A stretch of DNA of 64,000 nucleotides from Buchnera aphidicola (Chaitophorus sp. 3695) (lineage in GTDB: Bacteria; Pseudomonadota; Gammaproteobacteria; Enterobacterales; Enterobacteriaceae), in assembly GCF_964058985.1 (NCBI RefSeq), contig NZ_OZ060379.1, positions 62,001-126,000 on the forward strand, in the 5' to 3' direction. Under the pieces are notes generated by a model, which ran no database searches, was not told the DNA's origin, and worked only from the letters and a program-made list of their open reading frames with translations. Below, one piece after another: positions 1 through 9,134 of this stretch. The position numbers and the translations under genes were made by a program. Numbering within the stretch: position 1 is the stretch's first letter; every line of letters begins with the position of its first letter.

Positions 1-1263
1 ATTGATTTTAAAAATATTAAATTAACAAGTAATTTTAGAGAATCTAAATTATTTAATTTGAAAAGATTTAAAATAAGAAGTATGTTTAACAATAAAATTA
101 ATAATCAAGATATCTTAGAAAAAGAGTTATTAAAAAATATAAAAAAATTAAGTTTCATAAACCATACTATTTTTAATATTAATTTTTATGAAAATGATTT
201 GATTCTAGATGCATGTAATGAATCTTTTGCATTAATTTTAGTAAATATTAATACACAAAAAAATATAATTTCAAAAGATTTTTTAGATGCAATTATCTCT
301 TTAATTTGTACGAGTATACCAAATTTTCCTAAAAAAAATATTATTTTTTTAAATAAATTTGGAGAATTATTGTATTTAAAAAAAAATATTTTATATACTA
401 AAGAAAATTATAGAAATATTTATGATATTAGTTTAATTCAAAATATATATAAAAATAATATAGAAAATTTTGTATCGTATAGTTTTAGAAAAAAGAACAC
501 ATTAGATAAAATTATAATTCAAGGTAGTATGAATCAATCGAATTATAAAAATAATTTTTATAAATTATATAAAAAAAATTTTATTAATTCAAAAAACTTG
601 AATTTATTTAAAAGTACGTATACATTTAATAATAATTATATAAACAATACACTTAAAGAGAATAAAAAAAATTATAGTAATATTATTCTTAGTAATTCTT
701 GTAAAAAATATGATGTAAAACAAAGATTTCATGAATTAAATTTTTATCAATATAAAAAATATGATTCTGATTTCAAAAAAAAAAAAATATTAAAGTTAAT
801 TGATTTAAATGCAAGTAATCTTGAAGATTCTAATTATAAATTTGATAATTTTAAATCAAATCTTATATTAGATATTAAAGAGAGTACTCCTTCATCTATG
901 AATGAATTAATGAAGTATAAAAAAGATAATGAAAATAAATATATTTTTTTAGTAAATAATGAAGTTTTTAATATAAAAAATTTAATAAAAGATGTTGTCG
1001 GATGCTCTATGTTAAGAGATGATTCTATAGAAATTTTAAATTGTAATTATATAGAACCGGAGAATTATATTATTTCATATATACCTATTAAAAAAAATGA
1101 ATCTGTTGATAGGACATTGCATTTAGTTCCATGGTTTATATTATTTTTTTTTATAATTTTATTAATAACGTCTTTTTTTTCTTTTAAAAAATTAACAAAA
1201 AAAATTCAAGATAGTAATATAAATATTATGTATAATTTACCAAAGAATTTTAAAAACACATAA
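1..1263 (+). CDS. fliF: Flagellar MS-ring protein FliF, 3' part (5' end outside window)
   Basis: The reading frame is open from base 1, so the TTG at 58 is not taken as the start; about 420 C-terminal residues are visible. FliF forms the MS ring of the flagellar basal body in the inner membrane. The segment ending in IPNFPKKNIIFLNKFGELL matches the FliF ring-building domain (E. coli AGLPPGNVTLVDQSGHLLT). Near the end, NIKNLIKDVVGCSMLRDD matches the region just before the second membrane helix, which is VPWFILFFFIILLITSFFSF. The middle is low-complexity and Asn/Lys-rich, like the poorly conserved periplasmic loop of the family. Only about 27 residues follow the last helix, against several dozen in E. 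coli, so the FliG-binding tail appears lost. No fliG follows. Identification is good; function in this strain is uncertain. Confidence 0.85.
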   Translation: MDFKNIKLTSNFRESKLFNLKRFKIRSMFNNKINNQDILEKELLKNIKKLSFINHTIFNINFYENDLILDACNESFALILVNINTQKNIISKDFLDAIISLICTSIPNFPKKNIIFLNKFGELLYLKKNILYTKENYRNIYDISLIQNIYKNNIENFVSYSFRKKNTLDKIIIQGSMNQSNYKNNFYKLYKKNFINSKNLNLFKSTYTFNNNYINNTLKENKKNYSNIILSNSCKKYDVKQRFHELNFYQYKKYDSDFKKKKILKLIDLNASNLEDSNYKFDNFKSNLILDIKESTPSSMNELMKYKKDNENKYIFLVNNEVFNIKNLIKDVVGCSMLRDDSIEILNCNYIEPENYIISYIPIKKNESVDRTLHLVPWFILFFFIILLITSFFSFKKLTKKIQDSNINIMYNLPKNFKNT

Positions 1264-1724
1264 GATATGAATATTTCTAATGAAAATAATAAAAAATATT
1301 ATATATAATTAAAAAAAATATAATTTTTGATTATAAAATAATATTTTAAATATATAACATGTAAAATTTTTTTAATTAAATTTAATATATTTTTTTCAAT
1401 AATTTTTTACTTAAATATTATTTATATTAAAATTTTTCTAATAAACAAAATATGTATCATAAATTATAAAATTTATATAAATCAAGTATTAGAACGTGTA
1501 TTGAAAAGCATCTATAAATTTTTTTATAATTAAAATAATTAATATATGAGATATAAATTTATTATGTATAAAAATTTTAGAATATAATTTTTATAAAATA
1601 TTTTATTAGAGAAATTAAATATCTTTTAAAGAATATAAATTAAAATATAATATATTTTTTATAAAATATATTATAAAATTTTAATTCAATAACAACATTA
1701 TTACTATACGAAATATCATAAAAT
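1264..1724. other. Gene-free gap where fliG-fliN would be expected
   Basis: About 460 bases of A/T-rich DNA between fliF and fliO without a convincing gene. In E. coli and better-preserved Buchnera this interval holds fliG, H, I, J, K, M and N. A 13-codon open frame starts at 1267 (MNISNENNKKYYI), four bases after the fliF stop, where fliG would begin; it may be a decayed start or chance. A short patch near 1480-1515 is less A/T-rich and reads VLERVLKSIYKF in one frame. I cannot assign it. The gap probably also carries whatever promoter drives fliO-fliP. Confidence 0.6.
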
Positions 1725-2063
1725 ATGAAAACATTATTACAATCCATTAATTATTATTTTTCATTAAATAATATTAACCATTGTTTATATTTATATTATT
1801 GTATGATTATTCTTGCAATAATATTTATTATAAATAGATATATTTATTTTTCTAACTATAGAAATAATTCTTATATAAAAATTAAGTCTAGTATTTCGCT
1901 TGGTCCAAATCAAAAAATTATTATTATAGATTTAAAAAAAGTTACGTTAGTTTTAGGAGTAATTTCAAAAAAAATGATTGTTTTACATCGTTTTGATAAT
2001 AAAAAATTTGATTCAAAAAAAGAAATTCAAAAACAAATTAAATACAATGAAAAGAATTTATGA
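1725..2063 (+). CDS. fliO: Flagellar export apparatus protein FliO
   Basis: Small membrane protein of 112 aa (E. coli FliO about 121) that helps assemble the FliP core of the flagellar type III export gate. One hydrophobic segment lies at about residues 22-42 (YLYYCMIILAIIFIINRY). It is followed by a conserved cytoplasmic domain: SLGPNQKIIIIDLKK, LVLGVISKK and IVLHRF match the FliO pattern in which a 'vGpnqrlvvv..gk.ylLGV..q.i.lLh' stretch follows the helix. The position directly upstream of fliP (46-base gap) is that of enterobacterial fliO. The sequence is short and diverged, so the call rests on domain layout plus context. Confidence 0.75.
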   Translation: MKTLLQSINYYFSLNNINHCLYLYYCMIILAIIFIINRYIYFSNYRNNSYIKIKSSISLGPNQKIIIIDLKKVTLVLGVISKKMIVLHRFDNKKFDSKKEIQKQIKYNEKNL

Positions 2064-2109
2064 AACTGTTTTTTTAAATTAATATCGTGAAAAAATTTGG
2101 AATAATATT

Positions 2110-2850
2110 ATGACATATTTTTATTTTTCTATAATAATGTTTTTATTTTTTTCACCGAATGCATATGCATATAGTATGTTTTCTCTAGAACATTTTTTAT
2201 CTCATACTTATCATTCTGTGAATCTATCTTTATCTTCTCAAATAGTATTTTTTCTGATTTTATTAGTAATTTTGCCATGTATTGTATTAACAATGACTTG
2301 TTTTGCAAGAATTTTGATTATTTTAGGATTTTTAAAGAAATCTATAGGGTTTTCGTCTTGTTTTCCAAATAAAATTTTAGTGGGTATATCTTTATTTTTA
2401 ACTTTTTTTATTATGCAGCCATCTTTTAATAAAATTTATTCAAATTCTTATATTCCTTTTATAAATAATCACATTAATATTAAAACTGCAATAAATAAAG
2501 GAATTTTACCTTTAAAAGAATTTATGTTGCATCAAACAAAAAAATCAGATTTATTAGTATTGTCAAAATTAACACATATTAAATTCAATAATAGTATTAA
2601 GGATTCTTCACTTAGAGTTCTTGTTCCTTCTTTTATAATAAGTGAATTAAAATTTGCATTTAAAATAGGATTTACAATTTTGCTTCCTTTTTTAATTATT
2701 GATTTATTAGTATCAAGTATTTTAATGCTTTTAGGAATGATGATAATTCCAACTGCTGTTATTTCTATACCATTAAAATTAATATTTTTTTATTTTGCTA
2801 ATGGATGGACTCTTTTTATTAGTTTTATAGCACGTAGTTTTTATTTTTAA
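2110..2850 (+). CDS. fliP: Flagellar type III export gate protein FliP
   Basis: Core inner-membrane protein of the flagellar export gate; 246 aa, as long as E. coli FliP (245). It has a cleavable-type signal at residues 1-20 (ending NAYAYS), which is unusual among export-gate proteins but typical of FliP. Membrane segments follow at about 45-70 (IVFFLILLVILPCIVLTMTC), 90-105, 185-210 and 210-235. The C-terminal block MMIIPTAVISIPLKLIFF matches the family signature (MMIPPTLISLPFKLLLF). In relatives fliQ and fliR follow, and together they make the FliP5Q4R1 gate; neither is visible downstream here. A FliP without Q and R could not form the standard gate unless those genes are elsewhere. Confidence 0.93.
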   Translation: MTYFYFSIIMFLFFSPNAYAYSMFSLEHFLSHTYHSVNLSLSSQIVFFLILLVILPCIVLTMTCFARILIILGFLKKSIGFSSCFPNKILVGISLFLTFFIMQPSFNKIYSNSYIPFINNHINIKTAINKGILPLKEFMLHQTKKSDLLVLSKLTHIKFNNSIKDSSLRVLVPSFIISELKFAFKIGFTILLPFLIIDLLVSSILMLLGMMIIPTAVISIPLKLIFFYFANGWTLFISFIARSFYF

Positions 2851-3862
2851 ATAAAAAGAGTAATTTATATTAATATTTTATACAAAAATTTATATAAATA
2901 TATTTAATGTTATAAAACATATTCTTAAATTTTTTTTATATAATTTTAATCATTAAATAAAATTTTATTAATGTTGAAATAATTTATATGATTTATTTAA
3001 TTAATAGGTATTTACAAAAAAAAAAAAAAAAAAATATTATAAAAAAATATTTTTTAAATATTTTATGTCATTTTAAATTTTATATTATTTTTTTTATGTA
3101 AAATATTTTAATTAATTTTTAATAATTTAATTATAGTGTTGTAAAATATTTGATTCATTATGATTATTATAAAGTAATTTATTTTAGAAAAAATGTATTT
3201 TATATGATAAGTTTTTATATTTAATAATAAATACTTAAGAGAATATGTATTTAAATTTTTTATAATTATTTAGTATATGATTTAATTTTTTTATATTTTA
3301 TATTTATTAATATTTTTATTTCAGAATAAAGTTTTTTATTATTTTGACGCTTAATATATAAGATTATATTAATATTTTTGAAATAGATGATATTTTATAT
3401 ATTAATAAAAATATAGATTAATTTTATATATTTTAAAATAATCTTTTATAAAAAATAAATTAATATAATTAAAATTTTTTTATTTTATTTTTTTTAATTT
3501 TAATATATCATCTAATTTCTTAAATTTTTAAGTAAATAAAATATATACAATAAAAGTTATTAAAATTTTATTTTTTAATTTATTTTTAAATAAAAATTTT
3601 TTAATTATATAAAATATTTTATTTTATGTAAATATTTTTAAATAAAATTTTTATTTTTTAATTATATAAATTTATTTATAATACATTTTAATTAATTTAA
3701 TTTGTGGAATTTAAATTTTTTATTAATTTGGAGAATTATTAATGTAATTTTTTATTTATTATTTTTAAACATATTTTGTAAAATTTTTTTTAGATAATTT
3801 TTTGTAAAATAGTATAAAAATATATAGTATTTTTATACTAATTTAAATGTTTAAAAATATAT
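2851..3862. other. 1-kb gene-free region where fliQ-fliR would lie
   Basis: Over a kilobase of very A/T-rich DNA between fliP and rpmG, the longest gap in the window. No open frame resembling FliQ (about 89 aa, two helices) or FliR (about 260 aa, six helices) is present in any frame. It contains a 19-base A run at 3016-3034 and many short near-palindromic A/T stretches. I see no tRNA-like or other structured RNA. The simplest reading is fully eroded fliQ-fliR plus the downstream ends of fliP (plus strand) and rpmG (minus strand). Confidence 0.6.
3016..3034. repeat. A19 homopolymer
   Basis: Nineteen consecutive A residues inside the gene-free stretch after fliP. Runs this long are prone to replication slippage and sequencing error, so its exact length should not be trusted. 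Confidence 0.9.
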
Positions 3863-4030
3863 TTATCTTAACTTAAATTCTGTATATAAAGTTCTTTTAC
3901 GTGCAATTGGATCATATTTTATTAATTTTAATTTTTGTGTAGTGTTTCTTTTATTTTTTGTGGTTGTATAATAATGTCCAGTTTTTAAAGATGAAAGTAA
4001 TTTAATTTTGATTCTAGAACTTTTAGCCAT
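3863..4030 (-). CDS. rpmG: 50S ribosomal protein L33
   Basis: A 55-residue protein read on the minus strand from the ATG whose complement ends at 4030 to a TAA at 3863-3865. It begins [14 protein letters not shown], continues [18 protein letters not shown] and ends [12 protein letters not shown], matching E. coli L33 in sequence and exact length (55 aa). L33 is a small protein of the large ribosomal subunit near the E site. It lies 10 bases after the rpmB stop, so the two form the conserved rpmBG pair transcribed leftward. Confidence 0.95.
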   Translation of the reverse strand: MAKSSRIKIKLLSSLKTGHYYTTTKNKRNTTQKLKLIKYDPIARKRTLYTEFKLR

Positions 4031-4040
4031 TTGTGTGTTC

Positions 4041-4265
4041 CTATTTTTTATTTAATTTTTTTAAAAAATATTCTATACTTTTTTTGTTAATTAATCGAAT
4101 TGCTTGTGTAGATACTTTAAGTTTAATAAATCTTTTTTGGGATTTTATCCAAAACTTATGATTTTTTAAATTAATATTAAACTTTCTTTTAGTAGTATTT
4201 AAAGCATATGATCTTTTATGACCAAAAATAGCTTTTTTTTTAGTAATTTGACAAATTTTAGACAT
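4041..4265 (-). CDS. rpmB: 50S ribosomal protein L28
   Basis: 74 aa (E. coli 78). The start [19 protein letters not shown] corresponds to E. coli MSRVCQVTGKRPVTGNNRS, and the [19 protein letters not shown] block is the family core. L28 belongs to the large subunit and is needed for late ribosome assembly. The C-terminus is slightly shorter than in E. coli, as is common in Buchnera ribosomal proteins. A weak Shine-Dalgarno AGG lies about 12 bases before the start. First gene of the rpmB-rpmG pair. Confidence 0.96.
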   Translation of the reverse strand: MSKICQITKKKAIFGHKRSYALNTTKRKFNINLKNHKFWIKSQKRFIKLKVSTQAIRLINKKSIEYFLKKLNKK

Positions 4266-4367
4266 ATTAAAATATTTACCTATATATTTAAATAATTTAG
4301 TTTTAAATTTTTAATTTTTTAGACAATTTTATATTTTTTTAGATAAAATATATTTTGAAAATTTTTT

Positions 4368-4904
4368 TTATTTTTTATTTTTTTTGTATCTTCGAACAGA
4401 TTTTATAATTTCTTTATATGTATAATTTTTATCTTTCCATCCTAATATTTTTGTCCATTTATTTTTTTCTAATTTTTTATAATATTTAAAAAAATGCTCT
4501 ATTTGATGTAATATAGATGGAGATATATCATAAATATTTTTGATATGATTATATATATTACATATTTTTTTTATTGGTATACAGATCACTTTATAATCTT
4601 TTCCAGATTCATCTTCCATATTTAATATTCCGATAGGTTTACATGCGATAATTGAATAAGGAAGTAATGGATAAGGTGTAATTACTAAAGCATCTAAAGG
4701 ATCTCCATCTAATGATAACGTTTTATTAATAAAACCATAATTACAAGGATAAAACATAGAGGTAGGAATAATTCTATCTACCATTAATAATTGATTAGTT
4801 TTATTAATTTCATATTTGATTGGTTTAGAACCAGATGATATTTCAATAATAACGTATATTTCTTTTGGGATTTTTTTTCCAGTTTTTATTTTTTTTAGAT
4901 TCAT
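4368..4904 (-). CDS. ppa: Inorganic pyrophosphatase
   Basis: Soluble family I pyrophosphatase, 178 aa (E. coli 176), hydrolysing pyrophosphate to two phosphates. It pulls forward aminoacyl-tRNA synthesis, nucleic acid synthesis and several amino acid pathways. The metal-binding signature DGDPLDALVI is intact at about residues 65-74. Also present are the N-terminal substrate loop (EISSGSKPIKYEINK) and the MFYPCNYGFI strand. It is transcribed leftward and divergently from pmbA, with about 160 bases between them that must hold both promoters. Confidence 0.97.
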   Translation of the reverse strand: MNLKKIKTGKKIPKEIYVIIEISSGSKPIKYEINKTNQLLMVDRIIPTSMFYPCNYGFINKTLSLDGDPLDALVITPYPLLPYSIIACKPIGILNMEDESGKDYKVICIPIKKICNIYNHIKNIYDISPSILHQIEHFFKYYKKLEKNKWTKILGWKDKNYTYKEIIKSVRRYKKNKK

Positions 4905-5065
4905 TTTTTATTATTAAATAATTTTATAGTTTTTAAAGAATTTTTTATATCATATGTTATGTATATTATTATAGCAATATTTAAAATTTGAATAAAAATA
5001 TACTTTTTGATTGAAATATTAAAAATATAATAATTATTTTAAATAAATTATAAGTAGAGGTAAAA

Positions 5066-6415
5066 ATGTATATTATAAAAGATATTTTAAATGAAGAAAA
5101 ATTTTTAAAAAATATCATTTTAAAATCTTTATTAATAGTTCAGAGTCAAGTTGATGAAGCTTTTGTATTTATTAGAAAAAATTATGATATTAATACAGTT
5201 ATAAGAAACGGACATAAAGAATATATAGAATTTCATGAAGATGTCTATTTTTCTATTACAGTTTATTCTAATTATCATAAAGGATCCGCTTCATCTACAA
5301 ATTTAAATATTCAATCTATTAAAAATACTATTTCTACTGCAATTGAAATTTCTAAATATACATCTAAAGATATTTTTTCTAAACTTCCTAGTGTAAATTT
5401 AAAAACATATCAAGTATTAGATTTAGATTTGTTTCATCCATCTAATATAAGTTTAAAAGAAAGTTTAAAAATGGCATATTTAACAGAAAAATATACTTTA
5501 GATTTTGATAAAAAAATTATAAATTCTGAAGGTGGATGTTTTTATAGTGGAAATACAATTATTGCTTTTGGAAATACTAAAGGTCTTATTCAAACATATA
5601 AATCTAGTAAACATTCTTTATCTATTTGCGTTATAGCAAAAAACGATCAATCAAATACAAAAGAAAGAGATTATTATTATTCTATTTCAAGAAAATTAGA
5701 TGATTTAGAATCTCCTCAATCTATAAGTCAAAAATGTGCAAAAAAAGTTTTATTAAAATTAAATTCAAAAAAAATTTTAACTCAACGTTGTTCTGTTATT
5801 TTAACTTCTGATATGGCTGTAAGTTTATTTAATCATTTTGCAAAATCTATTTTTGGGTATCAAGTGTATAAAAAATCTACTTTTTTATTAAATAGATTAG
5901 GAAAGTTAATTTTTCCAAAATGGTTAAGTATTTTTGAAAATCCTCATATTAAAAGAGGAATTGCTTCATCTCCATTTGATTGTGAAGGAACTTTAACGAT
6001 TCCACGTTTTATTGTTAAAAATGGATTTTTAAAAACATGGTTATTAGATTCCTATTCAGCCAGAAAATTAAATTTAAAAAATACAGGTCATTTAGGAGGA
6101 ATTTATAATTGGATATTTTTACAGAAAAATAATATTTCTTTTAAGAATTTATTAAATAAAATGAATACAGGTTTAGTAATAACAGATTTAATGGGAGATG
6201 GAGTAAATATTGTTAATGGAGATTATTCTAGAGGAGCTTCAGGATATTTTATAGAAAATGGATTATTTAAATATTCAGTAAAAGAAATTACAATTTCTGG
6301 AAATTTATATGATATATATAAAAGAATTGTTGCTATGAGTAATGATTATGATATTAGACAAAATATACAATGTGGTTCAATTTTTATTTCTAAAATGATT
6401 ATTTCTGGACAATAA
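5066..6415 (+). CDS. pmbA: Metalloprotease subunit PmbA/TldE
   Basis: 449 aa (E. coli PmbA 450), alignable end to end. Matching blocks include HKGSASSTNLN, DLDLFHPSNIS, the NSEGGCF region, YKKSTFLLNRLGKLIFPKWL, GDYSRGASGYFIENG and the tail NIQCGSIFISKMIISGQ. In E. coli PmbA (TldE) pairs with TldD as a cytoplasmic protease. TldD carries the metal site and PmbA is the non-metal partner, so activity would need a tldD elsewhere in the genome. The start at 5066 has a good Shine-Dalgarno (AGAGG, about 6 bases upstream). It converges with rnpB. Confidence 0.95.
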   Translation: MYIIKDILNEEKFLKNIILKSLLIVQSQVDEAFVFIRKNYDINTVIRNGHKEYIEFHEDVYFSITVYSNYHKGSASSTNLNIQSIKNTISTAIEISKYTSKDIFSKLPSVNLKTYQVLDLDLFHPSNISLKESLKMAYLTEKYTLDFDKKIINSEGGCFYSGNTIIAFGNTKGLIQTYKSSKHSLSICVIAKNDQSNTKERDYYYSISRKLDDLESPQSISQKCAKKVLLKLNSKKILTQRCSVILTSDMAVSLFNHFAKSIFGYQVYKKSTFLLNRLGKLIFPKWLSIFENPHIKRGIASSPFDCEGTLTIPRFIVKNGFLKTWLLDSYSARKLNLKNTGHLGGIYNWIFLQKNNISFKNLLNKMNTGLVITDLMGDGVNIVNGDYSRGASGYFIENGLFKYSVKEITISGNLYDIYKRIVAMSNDYDIRQNIQCGSIFISKMIISGQ

Positions 6416-6478
6416 ATGTTATTTTAAATTTTATAAAATAAAACTATAACATATGATTTTTAAATTGTTTTATAAAAT

Positions 6479-6853
6479 GATGAAGTTGACCTATAAGCCG
6501 GATTCTGTATTAGACAATCATTAATCTTGACTAAAAATTGCTTTTTAGTTCTATCGGCTTACCCAGGTTTGCAAAGTATGGACCATACATAAATAACCTA
6601 TATTTAGCCTTTCTCCAAGCGGAGTTTACCTAATTGTCTATATATTGTTACCAATATATACGGTGTGCTTTTACCACGCCTTTTCACCCTTACCTAAAAT
6701 ATTTTATAGGCGGTTATTTTCTGTGGCACTATTCGTAGATTTTCATCTCCCAGATGTTATCTGGCGCTTTGTCCTAATGGAGCCCGGACTTTCCTCTCTT
6801 TTATTTTAAGAATATATAAATAATTTTTTAAGAGCGATTGTCTGGTCAACTTC
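6479..6853 (-). ncRNA. rnpB: RNase P catalytic RNA (M1 RNA, type A)
   Basis: About 375 nt on the minus strand, close to the 377 nt of E. coli M1 RNA. The 5' end GAAGTTGACCAGACAATCGC and the 3' part CCGGCTTATAGGTCAACTTC pair as the closing P1 helix. The universal block GAGGAAAGTCCGGGCTCCA is present near the 5' end (complement at about 6778-6798). The GGTAAACTCC and AAGGCTAAATATAGG block matches the conserved middle and 3' regions. It trims 5' leaders from pre-tRNAs together with RnpA. It is visibly less A/T-rich than its surroundings. Ends are inferred from the P1 pairing and may be off by a few bases. Confidence 0.96.
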
Positions 6854-6888
6854 AATATAAATTTTATAATATTTTTTTTAATCTGTCA

Positions 6889-7737
6889 TTATTTTATTTT
6901 ATCAATAAGATATTTATATATATAGTTTTTTTTTATGTTATAAATTTTAGAAATTATTACAGCAATTTTGTTTTTTGGTAAAAATAATTTTAAAACAGAT
7001 ATTGTATATTGAATTTTTTTTGAAATTATTTTTTTTTTTTTATTTTTATAACCTGATAAAATTAAAACTATTTCACCTTTACAGATTGATTGATTATTTT
7101 TATACTTATAAAGTATATTTTCGACTGTATCAAATATAATTGATTCCCAGGATTTAGTTAGTTCTCTAGCTAATACAATCTTTTTTTTTTTTCCAAATTC
7201 TTCTATTATATTTTGTAAACTATGTATAATTCTATGAGGAGCTTCATAAAAAATTATTGTTCTTTTTTCATATTTTAATAAATTTAATGCTTTTTTTCTT
7301 TGAATTTCTTTTGATGGTAAAAATCCTTCAAAACAGAATTTATTAGAAGGAATTCCAGATGCACTTAAAGCAGTAATAGCTGCACAAGCTCCAGGTAATG
7401 GAATGATTTTTATTTTTTTTTTATGACATTCTCTAATTAAATGAAATCCTGGATCATTAATAGTTGGAGTTCCAGCATCTGATACCAATGCAATATTTTT
7501 TTTTTTTTTAATTTTATGAAATATTATTTTGGTATTTTGAATTTCATTATGTTGATGAAAAGATATAATTGGTTTGTTAATATTAAATTTATTTAAAATT
7601 TTTTTTATTTTATTATAATTTTCAGCTGCAATATAATCTATTTTTTGTAAAACTTGAACGGACCTATATGTTATATCATATATATTTCCTATAGGAGTAG
7701 GTATAATAAAAAGAGTCCCATATTTATTTATTTTCAT
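6889..7737 (-). CDS. rsmI: 16S rRNA 2'-O-ribose C1402 methyltransferase RsmI
   Basis: 282 aa (E. coli RsmI/YraL 286). SAM-dependent tetrapyrrole-methylase-fold enzyme that methylates the ribose of C1402 in the ribosomal decoding centre. Key blocks are the N-terminal GTLFIIPTPIGN, the ALVSDAGTPTINDPG loop, the PLPGACAAITALSASGIP loop that lines the SAM pocket, and FYEAPHRI. The Lys-rich C-terminal third is least conserved. It lies 35 bases upstream of rnpB on the same strand. The partner methyltransferase RsmH is not in this window. Confidence 0.94.
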   Translation of the reverse strand: MKINKYGTLFIIPTPIGNIYDITYRSVQVLQKIDYIAAENYNKIKKILNKFNINKPIISFHQHNEIQNTKIIFHKIKKKKNIALVSDAGTPTINDPGFHLIRECHKKKIKIIPLPGACAAITALSASGIPSNKFCFEGFLPSKEIQRKKALNLLKYEKRTIIFYEAPHRIIHSLQNIIEEFGKKKKIVLARELTKSWESIIFDTVENILYKYKNNQSICKGEIVLILSGYKNKKKKIISKKIQYTISVLKLFLPKNKIAVIISKIYNIKKNYIYKYLIDKIK

Positions 7738-7819
7738 ATGTTTTCGTTAATATTTTTTTAAAAATTATATCATATCTATTTATATTAATTTTATTTTTAT
7801 AAAAAAATATAAGGTTTAT

Positions 7820-9061
7820 ATGAAAAGAGTAGTAGTAACTGGAATAGGATTAATATCTAGTATAGGAAATACTAAAGTTGAAGTCTTACAATCTTTAAAA
7901 AAAGGCTTACCTGGAATTTTTTTTTCAAATGAAATGAAAAAAGTAGGTATGAAAAGTCATGTTTGGGGAAAAATATTTTTAAATTTTAGAAAATATACTC
8001 AAAATAAATTTTTAAAATATATGAATACAGAAACTTTTTATTCCTATTTAGCTATGCAAGATGCTATTAAGGATTCTTTTTTAAAAAGATCTGAATATCA
8101 AAGAAATAAAAAAGTAGGAATTATAACTGGTAGTGGATTTTGTTCTTCTAGAAATGATTTTTTAGACTTAAATTTAAGAAGAAAATTACATATTAAAAGT
8201 ATTTGTGATAATTTAGATCATGTTAGTATATATACTGTATTTAAAATTATGAATTCTACTATTTCAGCTTGTTTATCTACTTTTTTTAAAATTTATGGAA
8301 TCAGTTATTCTATTAGTTCAGCTTGCGCCACTTCTGCTAATTGTATTGGAAATGCTTATGAATTAATTAAATCTGGACAGCAAGATATTATATTTGCAGG
8401 AGGTGCAGAAGCATTAACTTTAGAAACAGCATGTTATTTTGATAAAATTAATGTTTTATCAAAAAATTTTAATAATAACCCTAAAAAATCGTCCAGAGTC
8501 TATGATTTAAATCGTGATGGATTTGTGATATCAGAAGGTAGCGGTATAATAGTTCTTGAAGAATTAAATTCTGCTTTATTAAGAAATGCACATATATATG
8601 GAGAAATTATATCTTATAGTTCGAATTCCAACGGATGTAGTTTATTTATACCATCAAAAAAAGGTATAGAAAGATGTATAAAATCAGCTATAAAAAAAAT
8701 ACAACAACCTATAGAATGTATTAATGTTCATGCGACTTCAACAAAAATTGGTGATATTAAGGAAATTAATGCAATAAAAAATGTTTTTCAAGATCGACAT
8801 GTTCCATGTGTTTCTTCTACAAAATCAATGACAGGACATTCTCTAGGTGCATCAGGAGTACACGAAATAATTTTTCTTTTATTAATGTTAGAAAATAATT
8901 TTATAGCTCCGAGTATTAATATTCAAACATTAGATCCACAAATTAAAGATATAAAAATTATTACTCGTTATAAAAAAATTAAATTAAATATAGTTATGTC
9001 TAATAGTTTTGGTTTTGGTGGAGTAAATACAGCAATAATATTTAAAAAATTTTATAAATAA
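7820..9061 (+). CDS. fabB: 3-oxoacyl-ACP synthase I (KAS I)
   Basis: 413 aa (E. coli FabB 406). Condensing enzyme that elongates acyl-ACP with malonyl-ACP in fatty acid synthesis. The thiolase-fold catalytic set is intact: Cys169 in SSACATSA, His304 in NVHATSTK, and Lys335 and His340 in TKSMTGHSLGASGVHE. The glycine-rich tail SNSFGFGGVNTAI is also present. The His-His-Cys arrangement makes it a full synthase rather than a decarboxylase. The closest family member is FabB (start MKRVVVTGIGLISSIG) rather than FabF. Transcribed alone; upstream AAGG lies about 8 bases from the start. Confidence 0.95.
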   Translation: MKRVVVTGIGLISSIGNTKVEVLQSLKKGLPGIFFSNEMKKVGMKSHVWGKIFLNFRKYTQNKFLKYMNTETFYSYLAMQDAIKDSFLKRSEYQRNKKVGIITGSGFCSSRNDFLDLNLRRKLHIKSICDNLDHVSIYTVFKIMNSTISACLSTFFKIYGISYSISSACATSANCIGNAYELIKSGQQDIIFAGGAEALTLETACYFDKINVLSKNFNNNPKKSSRVYDLNRDGFVISEGSGIIVLEELNSALLRNAHIYGEIISYSSNSNGCSLFIPSKKGIERCIKSAIKKIQQPIECINVHATSTKIGDIKEINAIKNVFQDRHVPCVSSTKSMTGHSLGASGVHEIIFLLLMLENNFIAPSINIQTLDPQIKDIKIITRYKKIKLNIVMSNSFGFGGVNTAIIFKKFYK

Positions 9062-9134
9062 AAATATTTATAATAAATTTATTAAAATCATAATACATAA
9101 ATATATTTTATTTATTCATATACGGTGATTATAA

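Noticed and set aside
58-60. TTG as start of FliF
   Set aside because: The frame is open to base 1 and the residues upstream match FliF, so the gene simply continues beyond the window.
3016-3034. A19 run as a phase-variation or frameshift-rescue site
   Set aside because: It is not inside or just before a gene, so no effect on expression can be argued.
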